Shown here: piece after piece, positions 8,628 through 16,353 of the stretch
Position numbering within the stretch: position 1 is the stretch's first letter
Layout of the letters: each line of letters starts with the position of its first letter
Assembly (NCBI RefSeq): GCF_019504385.1
Contig: NZ_CP080590.1
Coordinates: forward strand, 3,142,001 to 3,206,000
Reading direction: 5' to 3'
DNA from: Devosia salina
GTDB taxonomy: Bacteria > Pseudomonadota > Alphaproteobacteria > Rhizobiales > Devosiaceae
DNA: 64,000 nt
Position numbers and translations under genes: made by a program
The notes under the pieces: generated by a model
Database searches by the model: none
What the model was told of the DNA's origin: nothing
Seen by the model: only the letters and a program-made list of their open reading frames with translations

Positions 8628-9677
8628 CTAGGGCAGCGTGCGGACGCTGCCCCGGATCGTCAACCGGCAGCCCAGTTCCAGCCGGTGGGCCGGTAGGGCG
8701 GCATTGGCATTGGTGATGCGCTGTTCGAGCAGATGCAGCGCTGCTGTCCCCATATGGTCGAGAGGCACGCTGACCGTGGTGAGCGAAGGCGCAGTGAATT
8801 CGCCCAGCGCGACGCCGTCGAAGCCGACCACCGATACATCCCGTGGCATGGCGTAACCCGCATTGCGCAGGGCCGTCATTGCCCCCAGCGCCAGATTGTC
8901 GGCCGCACAGAAGATCGCCGTGATCCCGCCCAGGCCCTCATGCTTGGCAATCCAGCGCTCGATCGCCGCCCCCCCCAGATCGGGCAGGTAACCTTCCGCG
9001 TGATGCACATAGGCCGTTTCGAGCGAGAGATTGTTGGCGCGAAAGGCATCCAGAAAGCCGTCACGGCGGCGGCGGATCGTGCTTCGACCCTCCCAGGTCA
9101 GGTGCATGATGTTGCGATGCCCCTGCTCGATCAGCCAGTTGGTCGCGTAGCGCGCCGCAAACCGGTTGCCGGGCGTGACGCTGTCGATCTGCATCTCCTG
9201 GTCTTCGCCGTTCATCAGCACGGCCGGAATGCCGGAACCGGCGATTTCCTGCAGCAATTCGCGCCGGTCGTCGTTCAGCAGCAAAATGCCATCGACCTCA
9301 GCGGCCCGCGCCTGCGCGATCAACTCGCTGCCGCTGAAATTGGGTTGATCAACCTCTACCGGCACCACCCGGATCGAGCGGCGCTCGCACTCGCGCATCA
9401 ACCGGCTCAGCAGCGTCCATGAATAGAGATTGTACTCATTGTGCGGAAGCGTATCGCTCGGCACCGCCAGCATCACGCTCCGGAGCACGGCGATCGTCGC
9501 CTTTTCCCGACGCTTGGCCAGGTAGCCCAGCGTCCCCGCGGCCTCCAGAACGCGCGCCCGCACTTCGGGCGAAATCGGTGCCGTGCCGTTGAGAACGTGC
9601 GAAACGGTCGAGACCGCGACGTCGGCCCGATCGGCCACATCCTTGATCCCAACCTTGCGGCCCGGCACTTGTTTCAC
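8628..9677 (-). CDS. LacI-family transcriptional regulator
   Basis: Repressor-type regulator of 349 residues. The N-terminal helix-turn-helix (VGIKDVADRADVAVSTVSHVLNG) and hinge (LGYLAKRREK) are followed by a periplasmic-binding-protein-like effector domain (ILLLNDDRREL, GITAIFCAADNLALGAM, VSVVGFDGVALGEF). The start is GTG 9677, with AGGAG 5 nt upstream; the frame extends further but without family similarity. It converges on the ROK gene with one base between the stops. The effector is probably a sugar, unknown here. Confidence 0.88.
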   Translation of the reverse strand: MKQVPGRKVGIKDVADRADVAVSTVSHVLNGTAPISPEVRARVLEAAGTLGYLAKRREKATIAVLRSVMLAVPSDTLPHNEYNLYSWTLLSRLMRECERRSIRVVPVEVDQPNFSGSELIAQARAAEVDGILLLNDDRRELLQEIAGSGIPAVLMNGEDQEMQIDSVTPGNRFAARYATNWLIEQGHRNIMHLTWEGRSTIRRRRDGFLDAFRANNLSLETAYVHHAEGYLPDLGGAAIERWIAKHEGLGGITAIFCAADNLALGAMTALRNAGYAMPRDVSVVGFDGVALGEFTAPSLTTVSVPLDHMGTAALHLLEQRITNANAALPAHRLELGCRLTIRGSVRTLP

Positions 9678-9786
9678 GCGCACTCCTGCTCCCGTTCGCG
9701 CGCAGATTCGGCCCCGCGACGCATCGTGAATACACCACGCTTCCGCGCGGGTCGCGTCAAGTCCGCCCTGCTGAGCGATCACAGGG

Positions 9787-10476
9787 TCAAGAAATGCAGA
9801 GGGGACTGCCCGGCGTGGTCAGCAGGAACGCCAGGACGCCCATGCCCGCCATCATCAGGCCCGCGGCAAGGTGGCCCGGACGCTTGCGTCGCCCGCCTGC
9901 TCCAAAGAGAAGCAGCGACGACGCCATGACCGGCACGGCCGTCACCAGCCCGAAGGCCAGCATCATCAGCATGGCCATCTCGACCGAGCCGAGCACCATG
10001 GAATTGAACACCGCAGCGTAGACAAGGGGACAGGGGGTGAGCCCCCAGACCAGGCCGGAGACCAAATCCAGCTCCGGCCCACCCCGGGACAGAGCAAAGC
10101 GAACCCTGGCGGTCAGGCCCGCCATGGGCGCCAGGGCGCGGTCGAACCCAGCCAGGCTGGGCACGAGGCCGGCCGTCGACAGGCCCATCCAGATCACGAC
10201 GCCGGCCGCCATCCATTGCAGGGCCATATGCACGGGGCTCATGTCGATCTGCCGGATAAGGCCCGCCCCGAATGCGCCGAAGACCAGCCCCAGCGCCACA
10301 TAGGCAAGCACCCGGCCAATCTGCATCACCGCGAGGCGCTGCCAGGCGGGCCGAACGGACTGCCGTGCATCGGTGACGGTCAGCAGGGCACAGCCGATCG
10401 GGCCGCACATACCGGCGCAGTGCAGCGCCGCACCAGCGCCCATCAGCACGCCCCAGACCAGGGATTGCCAGATCAT
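9787..10476 (-). CDS. TauE/SafE-like (DsbD_2/UreH-type) membrane protein next to the cbb3 locus
   Basis: Integral membrane protein of 229 residues with about six hydrophobic segments. The motif HCAGMCGPIGC near residue 17 is the signature of the UreH-like family often found beside cco genes, and GLTPCPLVYAAVF repeats the pattern in the second half. In cco loci such proteins are thought to help copper or haem delivery during cbb3 assembly; I infer the same here. The longer frame (to 10770) has no similarity before MIWQSLVWG, so ATG 10476 is used. Divergent from ccoN. Confidence 0.8.
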   Translation of the reverse strand: MIWQSLVWGVLMGAGAALHCAGMCGPIGCALLTVTDARQSVRPAWQRLAVMQIGRVLAYVALGLVFGAFGAGLIRQIDMSPVHMALQWMAAGVVIWMGLSTAGLVPSLAGFDRALAPMAGLTARVRFALSRGGPELDLVSGLVWGLTPCPLVYAAVFNSMVLGSVEMAMLMMLAFGLVTAVPVMASSLLLFGAGGRRKRPGHLAAGLMMAGMGVLAFLLTTPGSPLCIS

Positions 10477-10805
10477 TGCAGCCTGGAGCTTCCGGGCGAC
10501 TTGACCGGAACCGCTGGCGCTCCTGGAACGTGTGCGCTCGGGGCCCCACGCTCCTGAGATGAGCCCCCCGCGCGATATGCCGCCAGGATCTGGCAGAAGC
10601 CCGGTCGATCGAGGGCAGCCTCGCCATCGCGCCGACCACCCATGTTCCTCTTTGTCGCCGTCATGGGAAACCCCTCGAATGCCTGGCGACCACCATGACA
10701 ATCCACACTCGCGCCAACCTTGATCCAAATCAAAGTCGGTGAGCCCACCCCGGCTTACCAAGCCCAGCACGGCAGCACTGTGCCGGTTTGGCTTGGGGAA
10801 TCGAT
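10477..10805. other. Divergent intergenic region before ccoN
   Basis: This 329-base gap holds no convincing gene. Its clear feature is the FNR/FixK box at 10720-10733; promoters for the TauE-like gene and ccoN should lie here. Confidence 0.6.
10720..10733. promoter_or_regulatory. FNR/FixK box upstream of ccoN
   Basis: TTGATCCAAATCAA matches the TTGAT-N4-ATCAA consensus exactly. It is centred 79 bases before the chosen ccoN start, so a class II site (-41.5) would place transcription start near 10768. FNR/FixK control of cbb3 oxidase is well established in alphaproteobacteria. Confidence 0.88.
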
Positions 10806-12407
10806 GTGAACAAGGGATGGATAATCGGCCTTGGCGGCGGAACTCTGTTGGCGGCCCTGCTTTCGGGGCTGGCTGTGGACGCGCCGTTCCGCCTGCATAT
10901 GGGCATCTTGACCCTGGTGCTGGGCCTGGCGACGCTGGTGGCTTTGCGGCTGCCCGAACGCGTGCCTGATCCGGCGGGCGAGGCCAGCTACATGGATGGT
11001 CCGGTGCGGATCGGTTCGCTGCTGACCGTGTTCTGGGGTATTGTCGGCTTCCTGGTCGGCGTTGTGGTGGCCACGCAACTGGCCTTCCCCGACCTCAATT
11101 TCGGCCCGTTCCTCACCTTCAGCCGCCTGCGCCCCCTGCACACTTCCGCCGTGGTCTTTGCCTTTGGCGGCACGGCGCTGTTGACCACCAGCTTCTATGT
11201 GGTCCAGCGCACCTGCCGGGCACGGCTGTTCGGCGGGGACCTCGCCTGGTTCGTGTTCTGGGGCTATCAGCTGTTCATCGTCATGGCCGCCACCGGCTAT
11301 CTGCTGGGCATCACCCAGAGCCGCGAATATGCCGAGCCCGAATGGTATGTCGATATCTGGCTCACCATTGTCTGGGTGGCCTATCTCATCCTGTTCCTGG
11401 GGACGCTCCTCAAGCGCAGGGAGCCGCATATCTATGTGGCGAACTGGTTCTACCTCGCCTTCATCGTCACCGTGGCCATGCTGCACGTGGTCAACAATCT
11501 GGCCGTGCCGGTCTCCTTCTTCGGCTCGCGCAGCTATTCGCTGTTCTCGGGCGTGCAGGATGCCCTGACCCAGTGGTGGTATGGCCACAATGCGGTGGGC
11601 TTCTTCCTCACCGCCGGCTTTCTGGGGATGATGTACTACTACATGCCCAAGCAGGCCGAGCGCCCGGTCTATTCCTACCGGCTCTCGATCATCCACTTCT
11701 GGTCGCTGATCTTCCTCTATATCTGGGCCGGCCCGCACCACCTGCACTACACCGCCCTGCCCGACTGGGCGCAAACCCTGGGCATGGTGTTCTCGGTGAT
11801 GCTGTGGATGCCCAGCTGGGGCGGCATGATCAATGGCCTGATGACCCTGCGCGGTGCGTGGGACAAGCTCCGGACCGATCCGATCATCCGCATGATGGTG
11901 ATTGCCGTCGCCTTCTACGGCATGTCCACCTTCGAAGGCCCGGTCATGTCGATCAAGTCGGTCAACGGCCTCAGCCACTATACCGACTGGACCATCGGCC
12001 ACGTGCATTCCGGTGCCCTTGGGTGGGTCGGCATGATCTCGTTCGGCGCCGTCTATTTCATGGTGCCCCGCCTGTGGGGCCGGGAACGCCTCTATTCGCT
12101 ACGCATGGTCAACTGGCACTTCTGGCTCGCCACCCTCGGTATCGTGGTCTACGCCGCCGCCATGTGGGTCGCCGGCATCATGCAGGGCCTGATGTGGCGC
12201 GAATACGATAGCCAGGGCTTCCTGGTCTATTCCTTCGCCGAAACCGTGGCGGCCATGCACCCCTACTATCTGATGCGCGTGGGCGGCGGCCTGCTCTACC
12301 TCGCCGGTGGACTGGTCATGGCCTTCAACATCTGGATGACCGTCGTCGGCAAGGTCCGCAGCGAGCGTCCCATGCCGGTCTCGGCCAGCCTGCAGCCCGC
12401 CGCGTAA
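10806..12407 (+). CDS. ccoN: cbb3-type cytochrome c oxidase subunit I
   Basis: Catalytic haem b/haem b3-CuB subunit of the high-affinity oxidase. About twelve membrane segments are visible, with the ligand histidines in RPLHTSAVVFAFGG, WWYGHNAVGFF, GPHHLHYTALPDW and IGHVHSGALGW. The frame opens at TTG 10788, but GGGGA lies 6 nt before GTG 10806, giving 533 residues, close to the family norm. First gene of ccoNOQP, 12 bases before ccoO, behind the FNR box at 10720. Confidence 0.97.
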   Translation: MNKGWIIGLGGGTLLAALLSGLAVDAPFRLHMGILTLVLGLATLVALRLPERVPDPAGEASYMDGPVRIGSLLTVFWGIVGFLVGVVVATQLAFPDLNFGPFLTFSRLRPLHTSAVVFAFGGTALLTTSFYVVQRTCRARLFGGDLAWFVFWGYQLFIVMAATGYLLGITQSREYAEPEWYVDIWLTIVWVAYLILFLGTLLKRREPHIYVANWFYLAFIVTVAMLHVVNNLAVPVSFFGSRSYSLFSGVQDALTQWWYGHNAVGFFLTAGFLGMMYYYMPKQAERPVYSYRLSIIHFWSLIFLYIWAGPHHLHYTALPDWAQTLGMVFSVMLWMPSWGGMINGLMTLRGAWDKLRTDPIIRMMVIAVAFYGMSTFEGPVMSIKSVNGLSHYTDWTIGHVHSGALGWVGMISFGAVYFMVPRLWGRERLYSLRMVNWHFWLATLGIVVYAAAMWVAGIMQGLMWREYDSQGFLVYSFAETVAAMHPYYLMRVGGGLLYLAGGLVMAFNIWMTVVGKVRSERPMPVSASLQPAA

Positions 12408-12419
12408 GGAGCACCAATC

Positions 12420-13151
12420 ATGTCCATTCTTGCCAAGCACGGCATCATCGAACGCAACGCGTCCCTGCTGCTCGTCGGCTCGCTCGTTGTGGTCGCAATC
12501 GGCGGCATCGTTGAGATCGCCCCCCTGTTCTACTTCCAGAACACCATCGAGAAGGTGGACGGCATGCGGCCCTATTCGCCGCTCGAGCTGGCCGGGCGCG
12601 ACATCTACATCCGCGAGGGCTGCTACACCTGCCACAGCCAGATGATCCGGCCATTCCGCGACGAGGTGGAGCGCTACGGCCATTACTCGCTGGCGGCCGA
12701 GTCGATGTACGACCATCCCTTCCAATGGGGATCCAAGCGCACCGGGCCGGACCTGGCGCGCGTCGGCGGGCGGTATTCAAACGACTGGCAGGTGCAACAC
12801 CTGACCGATCCGCGCTCGGTGGTCCCAGAGTCGGTGATGCCCAGCTATGCCTTCCTCTCGTTGGCCACCCTCGACTACGGCACCATCACCGGCAAGCTGC
12901 AGGCCAATGCCACCGTCGGCGTGCCCTATGACCAGGCGATGATCGATGCCGCAACGCGCGACCTGATCGCCCAGGCGACCCCGGACGCCGACACATCCGA
13001 GCTGCTGACCCGCTATCCCAAGGCCGTGGTCGGGGACTTCGACGGCAACCCGGACAAGATCACCGAAATGGATGCCCTTGTCGCCTATCTGCAGATGCTC
13101 GGAACGCTGGTCGAATTCGACAGCTACGACGCCGAAGCCAATTTCCGCTAG
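12420..13151 (+). CDS. ccoO: cbb3-type cytochrome c oxidase subunit II (mono-haem)
   Basis: Membrane-anchored mono-haem cytochrome c of 243 residues that passes electrons to CcoN. A single N-terminal anchor (LLLVGSLVVVAIGGIVEIAPLF) precedes the haem motif CYTCH in the standard context GCYTCHSQMIRPFRDEVERYG. The Met axial ligand probably lies in VMPSYAFL. AAGGAG precedes the ATG. Confidence 0.97.
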   Translation: MSILAKHGIIERNASLLLVGSLVVVAIGGIVEIAPLFYFQNTIEKVDGMRPYSPLELAGRDIYIREGCYTCHSQMIRPFRDEVERYGHYSLAAESMYDHPFQWGSKRTGPDLARVGGRYSNDWQVQHLTDPRSVVPESVMPSYAFLSLATLDYGTITGKLQANATVGVPYDQAMIDAATRDLIAQATPDADTSELLTRYPKAVVGDFDGNPDKITEMDALVAYLQMLGTLVEFDSYDAEANFR

Positions 13152-13163
13152 GGGACGCAAAGA

Positions 13164-13334
13164 ATGGATTACGACGCAATGCGCCATTTCGCCGACTCGT
13201 GGGGGCTCCTCTACATGTTCGGCATATTCCTCTTCGTCGGCCTCTTCCTGTTGCGTCCCGGCGCGCGCCATCGCGCCGTTGACGCAGCCCAGATTCCCCT
13301 GCGCGACGCCGCCAAGGAGACCGGCAATGACTGA
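13164..13334 (+). CDS. ccoQ: cbb3-type oxidase small subunit CcoQ
   Basis: 56-residue protein with one membrane helix (WGLLYMFGIFLFVGLFLLRPG) and a short charged tail, between ccoO and ccoP as in all complete cco operons. CcoQ/FixQ stabilises the complex. Its end overlaps the ccoP start by 8 bases. It is short enough to be missed by automatic calling. Confidence 0.93.
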   Translation: MDYDAMRHFADSWGLLYMFGIFLFVGLFLLRPGARHRAVDAAQIPLRDAAKETGND

Positions 13335-14205
13335 CAGGCAGACCGAAAAGGAAGTCGATGCTCTCACCGGCACGGAAACGACCGGCCATGAATGGGACGG
13401 CATCAAGGAACTCAATACGCCCATGCCGCGCTGGTGGCTCTGGACCTTCTACGGCACCATCGTGTTCGCAGTGGTCTACACCGTGCTCTTTCCGGCCTGG
13501 CCGCTGATCTCCAGCGCGACGGGGGGTGTTCTGGGCTATTCCAGCCGTGCCGACCTGCACCAGAACCTGGCGGACGTGCAGACCGCCAATCAGGCCGTGA
13601 TCGAGCGCATCGCCACCTTGCCGCTCCAGGACATACTCGCCGATACGGAGCTGACCCGCTTCGCCAGCGCGGCGGGTGCCTCGGCCTTCAAGGTCAACTG
13701 CTCGCAATGCCACGGCACCGGGGCGGCCGGCGCCTCGGGTTACCCCAACCTCAACGACGATTCCTGGATCTGGGGCGGCACGATCGACGACATTCACTAC
13801 ACCATTTCCCATGGCGTGCGCTCCGCGACCGATCCGGACACACGGTTCAACCTGATGCCCAATTTCGGGGTGGACGGCATGCTGGATCGCGCCCAGATCA
13901 AGGACATGGTCGCCTATGTCGCAGGCCTGTCCGGCATCGAGGCCGATCCCGCGAGCCCCGACGCACACCAGACCTTTCTCGACAATTGCGCTGGCTGCCA
14001 TGGCGAGGATGCCAGGGGCATGGCCGAATTGGGAGCTCCCGACCTGACCGACGCCATCTGGCTCTATGAAGGTTCGGTGGCCTCCATCGAGGCGCAGCTC
14101 ACCCAGGCGCGTCACGGCATGATGCCTGCCTGGTCCGAAAAGCTCGATGACGTCACCATCAAGGAACTCGCCATCTATGTGCATGGCCTGGGCGGCGGGC
14201 AGTAG
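13327..14205 (+). CDS. ccoP: cbb3-type cytochrome c oxidase subunit III (di-haem)
   Basis: Di-haem cytochrome c of 292 residues. It has the N-terminal domain (ELNTPMPRWWLWTFYGTIVFAVVY), then two haem sites, CSQCH near residue 122 and CAGCH near residue 221, each followed by a Met-containing segment (FNLMPNFG, HGMMPAWS). ATG 13327 has AAGGAG upstream within ccoQ; the longer frame from 13072 is not conserved. Entry point of electrons from soluble cytochromes. Confidence 0.96.
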   Translation: MTDRQTEKEVDALTGTETTGHEWDGIKELNTPMPRWWLWTFYGTIVFAVVYTVLFPAWPLISSATGGVLGYSSRADLHQNLADVQTANQAVIERIATLPLQDILADTELTRFASAAGASAFKVNCSQCHGTGAAGASGYPNLNDDSWIWGGTIDDIHYTISHGVRSATDPDTRFNLMPNFGVDGMLDRAQIKDMVAYVAGLSGIEADPASPDAHQTFLDNCAGCHGEDARGMAELGAPDLTDAIWLYEGSVASIEAQLTQARHGMMPAWSEKLDDVTIKELAIYVHGLGGGQ

Positions 14206-14230
14206 GCCCGTCCACCAGACAACGCGCCAC

Positions 14231-14259
14231 AAAGGCCGCGGCGACCAGCCGCGGCCTTT
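14231..14259 (+). terminator. Hairpin terminator after ccoP
   Basis: Perfect 11-bp stem AAAGGCCGCGG / CCGCGGCCTTT with a 7-base loop, 25 bases after the ccoP stop. A short T-rich tail follows, which is also the start of the next FNR box. Confidence 0.75.
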
Positions 14260-14260
14260 G

Positions 14261-14274
14261 TTGATTCAAGTCAA
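14261..14274. promoter_or_regulatory. FNR/FixK box upstream of ccoG
   Basis: TTGATTCAAGTCAA fits the FixK-type consensus TTGAT-N4-GTCAA. It is centred about 54 bases before ccoG and begins two bases after the ccoP terminator stem, so ccoGHIS has its own oxygen-controlled promoter. Confidence 0.85.
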
Positions 14275-14320
14275 CTAGGTCCGGCCGCTTCCGTGAGAAT
14301 GTGCCGCCCACAGGAGCCCA

Positions 14321-15886
14321 ATGACCATGACGACCAAGACGACCGACGCGGTGCCGCCACGCATAGATGTCGAGGCGGTGAATTCCGCCAGGACCCGTCA
14401 GCCGCTCTATGCGGCACGCCGCAAGATCTTCCCCAAGCGCGCTCAGGGCACCTTCCGGCGACTCAAATGGATCGTCATGGCGATCACCCTGACCATCTAT
14501 TACGTCACCCCCTGGCTGCGTTGGGACCGGGGCGAATACGCGCCCGACCAGGCGGTCTTGCTCGACCTGGCCAACCGCCGGTTCTACTTCTTCTTTCTCG
14601 AAATCTGGCCGCAGGAATTCTACTATGTGGCTGGCCTGCTGGTCATGGCCGGCGTGGGGCTGTTCCTCGTCACCTCGACGGTCGGACGTGCCTGGTGCGG
14701 CTATGCCTGCCCCCAGACCGTCTGGGTCGATCTCTTCCTCGTCGTCGAACGCGCCATCGAAGGCGACCGCAATGCGCGCATCAAGCTCGAAAACGCGCCC
14801 TGGACGGCAAGCAAGCTGGCAAAGCGGGTAAGCAAGCACGGCATCTGGCTGCTGATCGGCGTGCTGACGGGCGGAGCCTGGGTGTTCTACTTCGCCGATG
14901 CGCCGACCCTGCTGGTCGATATCGTGACGCTGAAGGCGCCGCTGGTTGCCTATGCCACCATCGCCACGCTCACGGCCACCACCTACACCTTTGGCGGGCT
15001 CATGCGCGAACAGGTCTGCACCTATATGTGTCCCTGGCCGCGCATCCAGGCGGCGATGCTGGATGAGCATTCCCTGACCGTCACCTATAATGACTGGCGT
15101 GGCGAACCGCGCGGCAAGCACGCCAAGAAGGCGGCCGCCAATGGCCAGGCCGTGGGCGATTGCGTGGACTGCAATGCCTGCGTGGCGGTATGCCCGATGG
15201 GCATCGACATCCGCGACGGCCAGCAGCTTGAATGCATCACCTGCGCGCTCTGCATCGACGCCTGCGACGATGTCATGACCCGCCTCGGACGCGATCGCGG
15301 CCTGATCTCCTACACCACGCTGAACGACTACGACACCAACATGAAGCTGGCGACCGGGCCGCGCGGCATCGACCCATCACGGGTCCGGCGCCCCGAAGGT
15401 GGTTGGGTGGACGCGCTTCGGCACACCAATTGGCGGTCCGTCGTGCGGCTCCGCACGCTTGTCTACTTTGGTGTCTGGGGGCTGATTGGCCTCGCCATGC
15501 TGGTGGCCCTGTCCATGCGCAGCGAGCTTGGCCTGAACGTGCTGCACGATCGCAACCCGCTCTACGTCCTCCTTTCGGACGGCTCCATCCAGAATGGCTA
15601 CGACGTCAAGATCCTCAACATGACCAACGCGCCGCGCGCGGTCACCTTCACGATCGAGGGGCTGCCTGGCGCCACGATCACCTCGCCGAACATGGCAGAT
15701 GAAGCCACGACCGCGCTGTCGCTTCAGGTCGAGCCCGATCTGGTTCTGCCACTGCGCATCTATGTGCGCGCACCGGCAGGGGACCTGGCGGCCCGAACCG
15801 ACTTTCTGATGACCGCCCGGGCCAGCGTCGGTGAGGCCATTGCCACCCAACAGGTGCGCTTCGAAGCGCCGGAGACTGTCAAATGA
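14321..15886 (+). CDS. ccoG: cbb3 oxidase assembly ferredoxin-like protein CcoG (FixG/RdxA)
   Basis: Membrane Fe-S protein of 521 residues acting in cbb3 assembly as a Cu(II) reductase (family knowledge). Several N-terminal membrane segments include the AWCGYACPQTVWVDLF motif. Two 4Fe-4S ferredoxin motifs follow (CVDCNACVAVCP and CITCALCIDAC, about residues 283-314), then a C-terminal immunoglobulin-like domain. CAGGAG precedes the ATG, and the stop overlaps ccoH (ATGA). Confidence 0.96.
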   Translation: MTMTTKTTDAVPPRIDVEAVNSARTRQPLYAARRKIFPKRAQGTFRRLKWIVMAITLTIYYVTPWLRWDRGEYAPDQAVLLDLANRRFYFFFLEIWPQEFYYVAGLLVMAGVGLFLVTSTVGRAWCGYACPQTVWVDLFLVVERAIEGDRNARIKLENAPWTASKLAKRVSKHGIWLLIGVLTGGAWVFYFADAPTLLVDIVTLKAPLVAYATIATLTATTYTFGGLMREQVCTYMCPWPRIQAAMLDEHSLTVTYNDWRGEPRGKHAKKAAANGQAVGDCVDCNACVAVCPMGIDIRDGQQLECITCALCIDACDDVMTRLGRDRGLISYTTLNDYDTNMKLATGPRGIDPSRVRRPEGGWVDALRHTNWRSVVRLRTLVYFGVWGLIGLAMLVALSMRSELGLNVLHDRNPLYVLLSDGSIQNGYDVKILNMTNAPRAVTFTIEGLPGATITSPNMADEATTALSLQVEPDLVLPLRIYVRAPAGDLAARTDFLMTARASVGEAIATQQVRFEAPETVK

Positions 15887-16353
15887 AGACCACTGCCAGG
15901 GAGTTCACCGGCTGGCACATGCTGGCCATCATCACCGCCTTCTTTGCGGTGGTCATCGCGGTCAACCTGACCATGGCCATCTCGTCCATGCGCACCTGGA
16001 CGGGCCTGGTGGTGGACAATTCCTATGTCGAGAGCCAGCGCTTCAACGACAAGCAACACACCATTGCCGCGCAGCGGGCCGCCGGCTGGGTGGTCGAGAC
16101 CAGCCACGCCGATGGCAGCATCGTCTTCTCGGCGCGCGACGCCTCTGGCAACACCCTGATGCTCGACAATGTCTCGGCCTTTGTCCGCCGCCCCGTCGGC
16201 GGTCATGACGACACAACCCTCGCACTTGAATTCAGGGGCAATGACTATGTCGGTGCGCTTGACCTGGCTCCTGGCGTCTGGGACATCACCATCACCACCG
16301 CGCCCACCGCACTGGGGATGATCGAGTACGAATCTCGGGTCACCGTGGAATGA
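15883..16353 (+). CDS. ccoH: cbb3 oxidase assembly protein CcoH (FixH)
   Basis: 156-residue protein with one N-terminal membrane helix (GWHMLAIITAFFAVVIAVNL) and a periplasmic beta-rich domain (FixH family) ending in a DxxPGxWDIT-like segment (LAPGVWDITI). FixH/CcoH interacts with the oxidase during assembly. It overlaps ccoG and ccoI by 4 bases each. Confidence 0.94.
   Translation: MKTTAREFTGWHMLAIITAFFAVVIAVNLTMAISSMRTWTGLVVDNSYVESQRFNDKQHTIAAQRAAGWVVETSHADGSIVFSARDASGNTLMLDNVSAFVRRPVGGHDDTTLALEFRGNDYVGALDLAPGVWDITITTAPTALGMIEYESRVTVE

Noticed and set aside
9340..9347. TTGATCAA and similar short palindromes as FNR sites (also at 53493)
   Set aside because: They lack the 6-base spacer between TTGA and TCAA, and the one at 9340 is inside a coding region.
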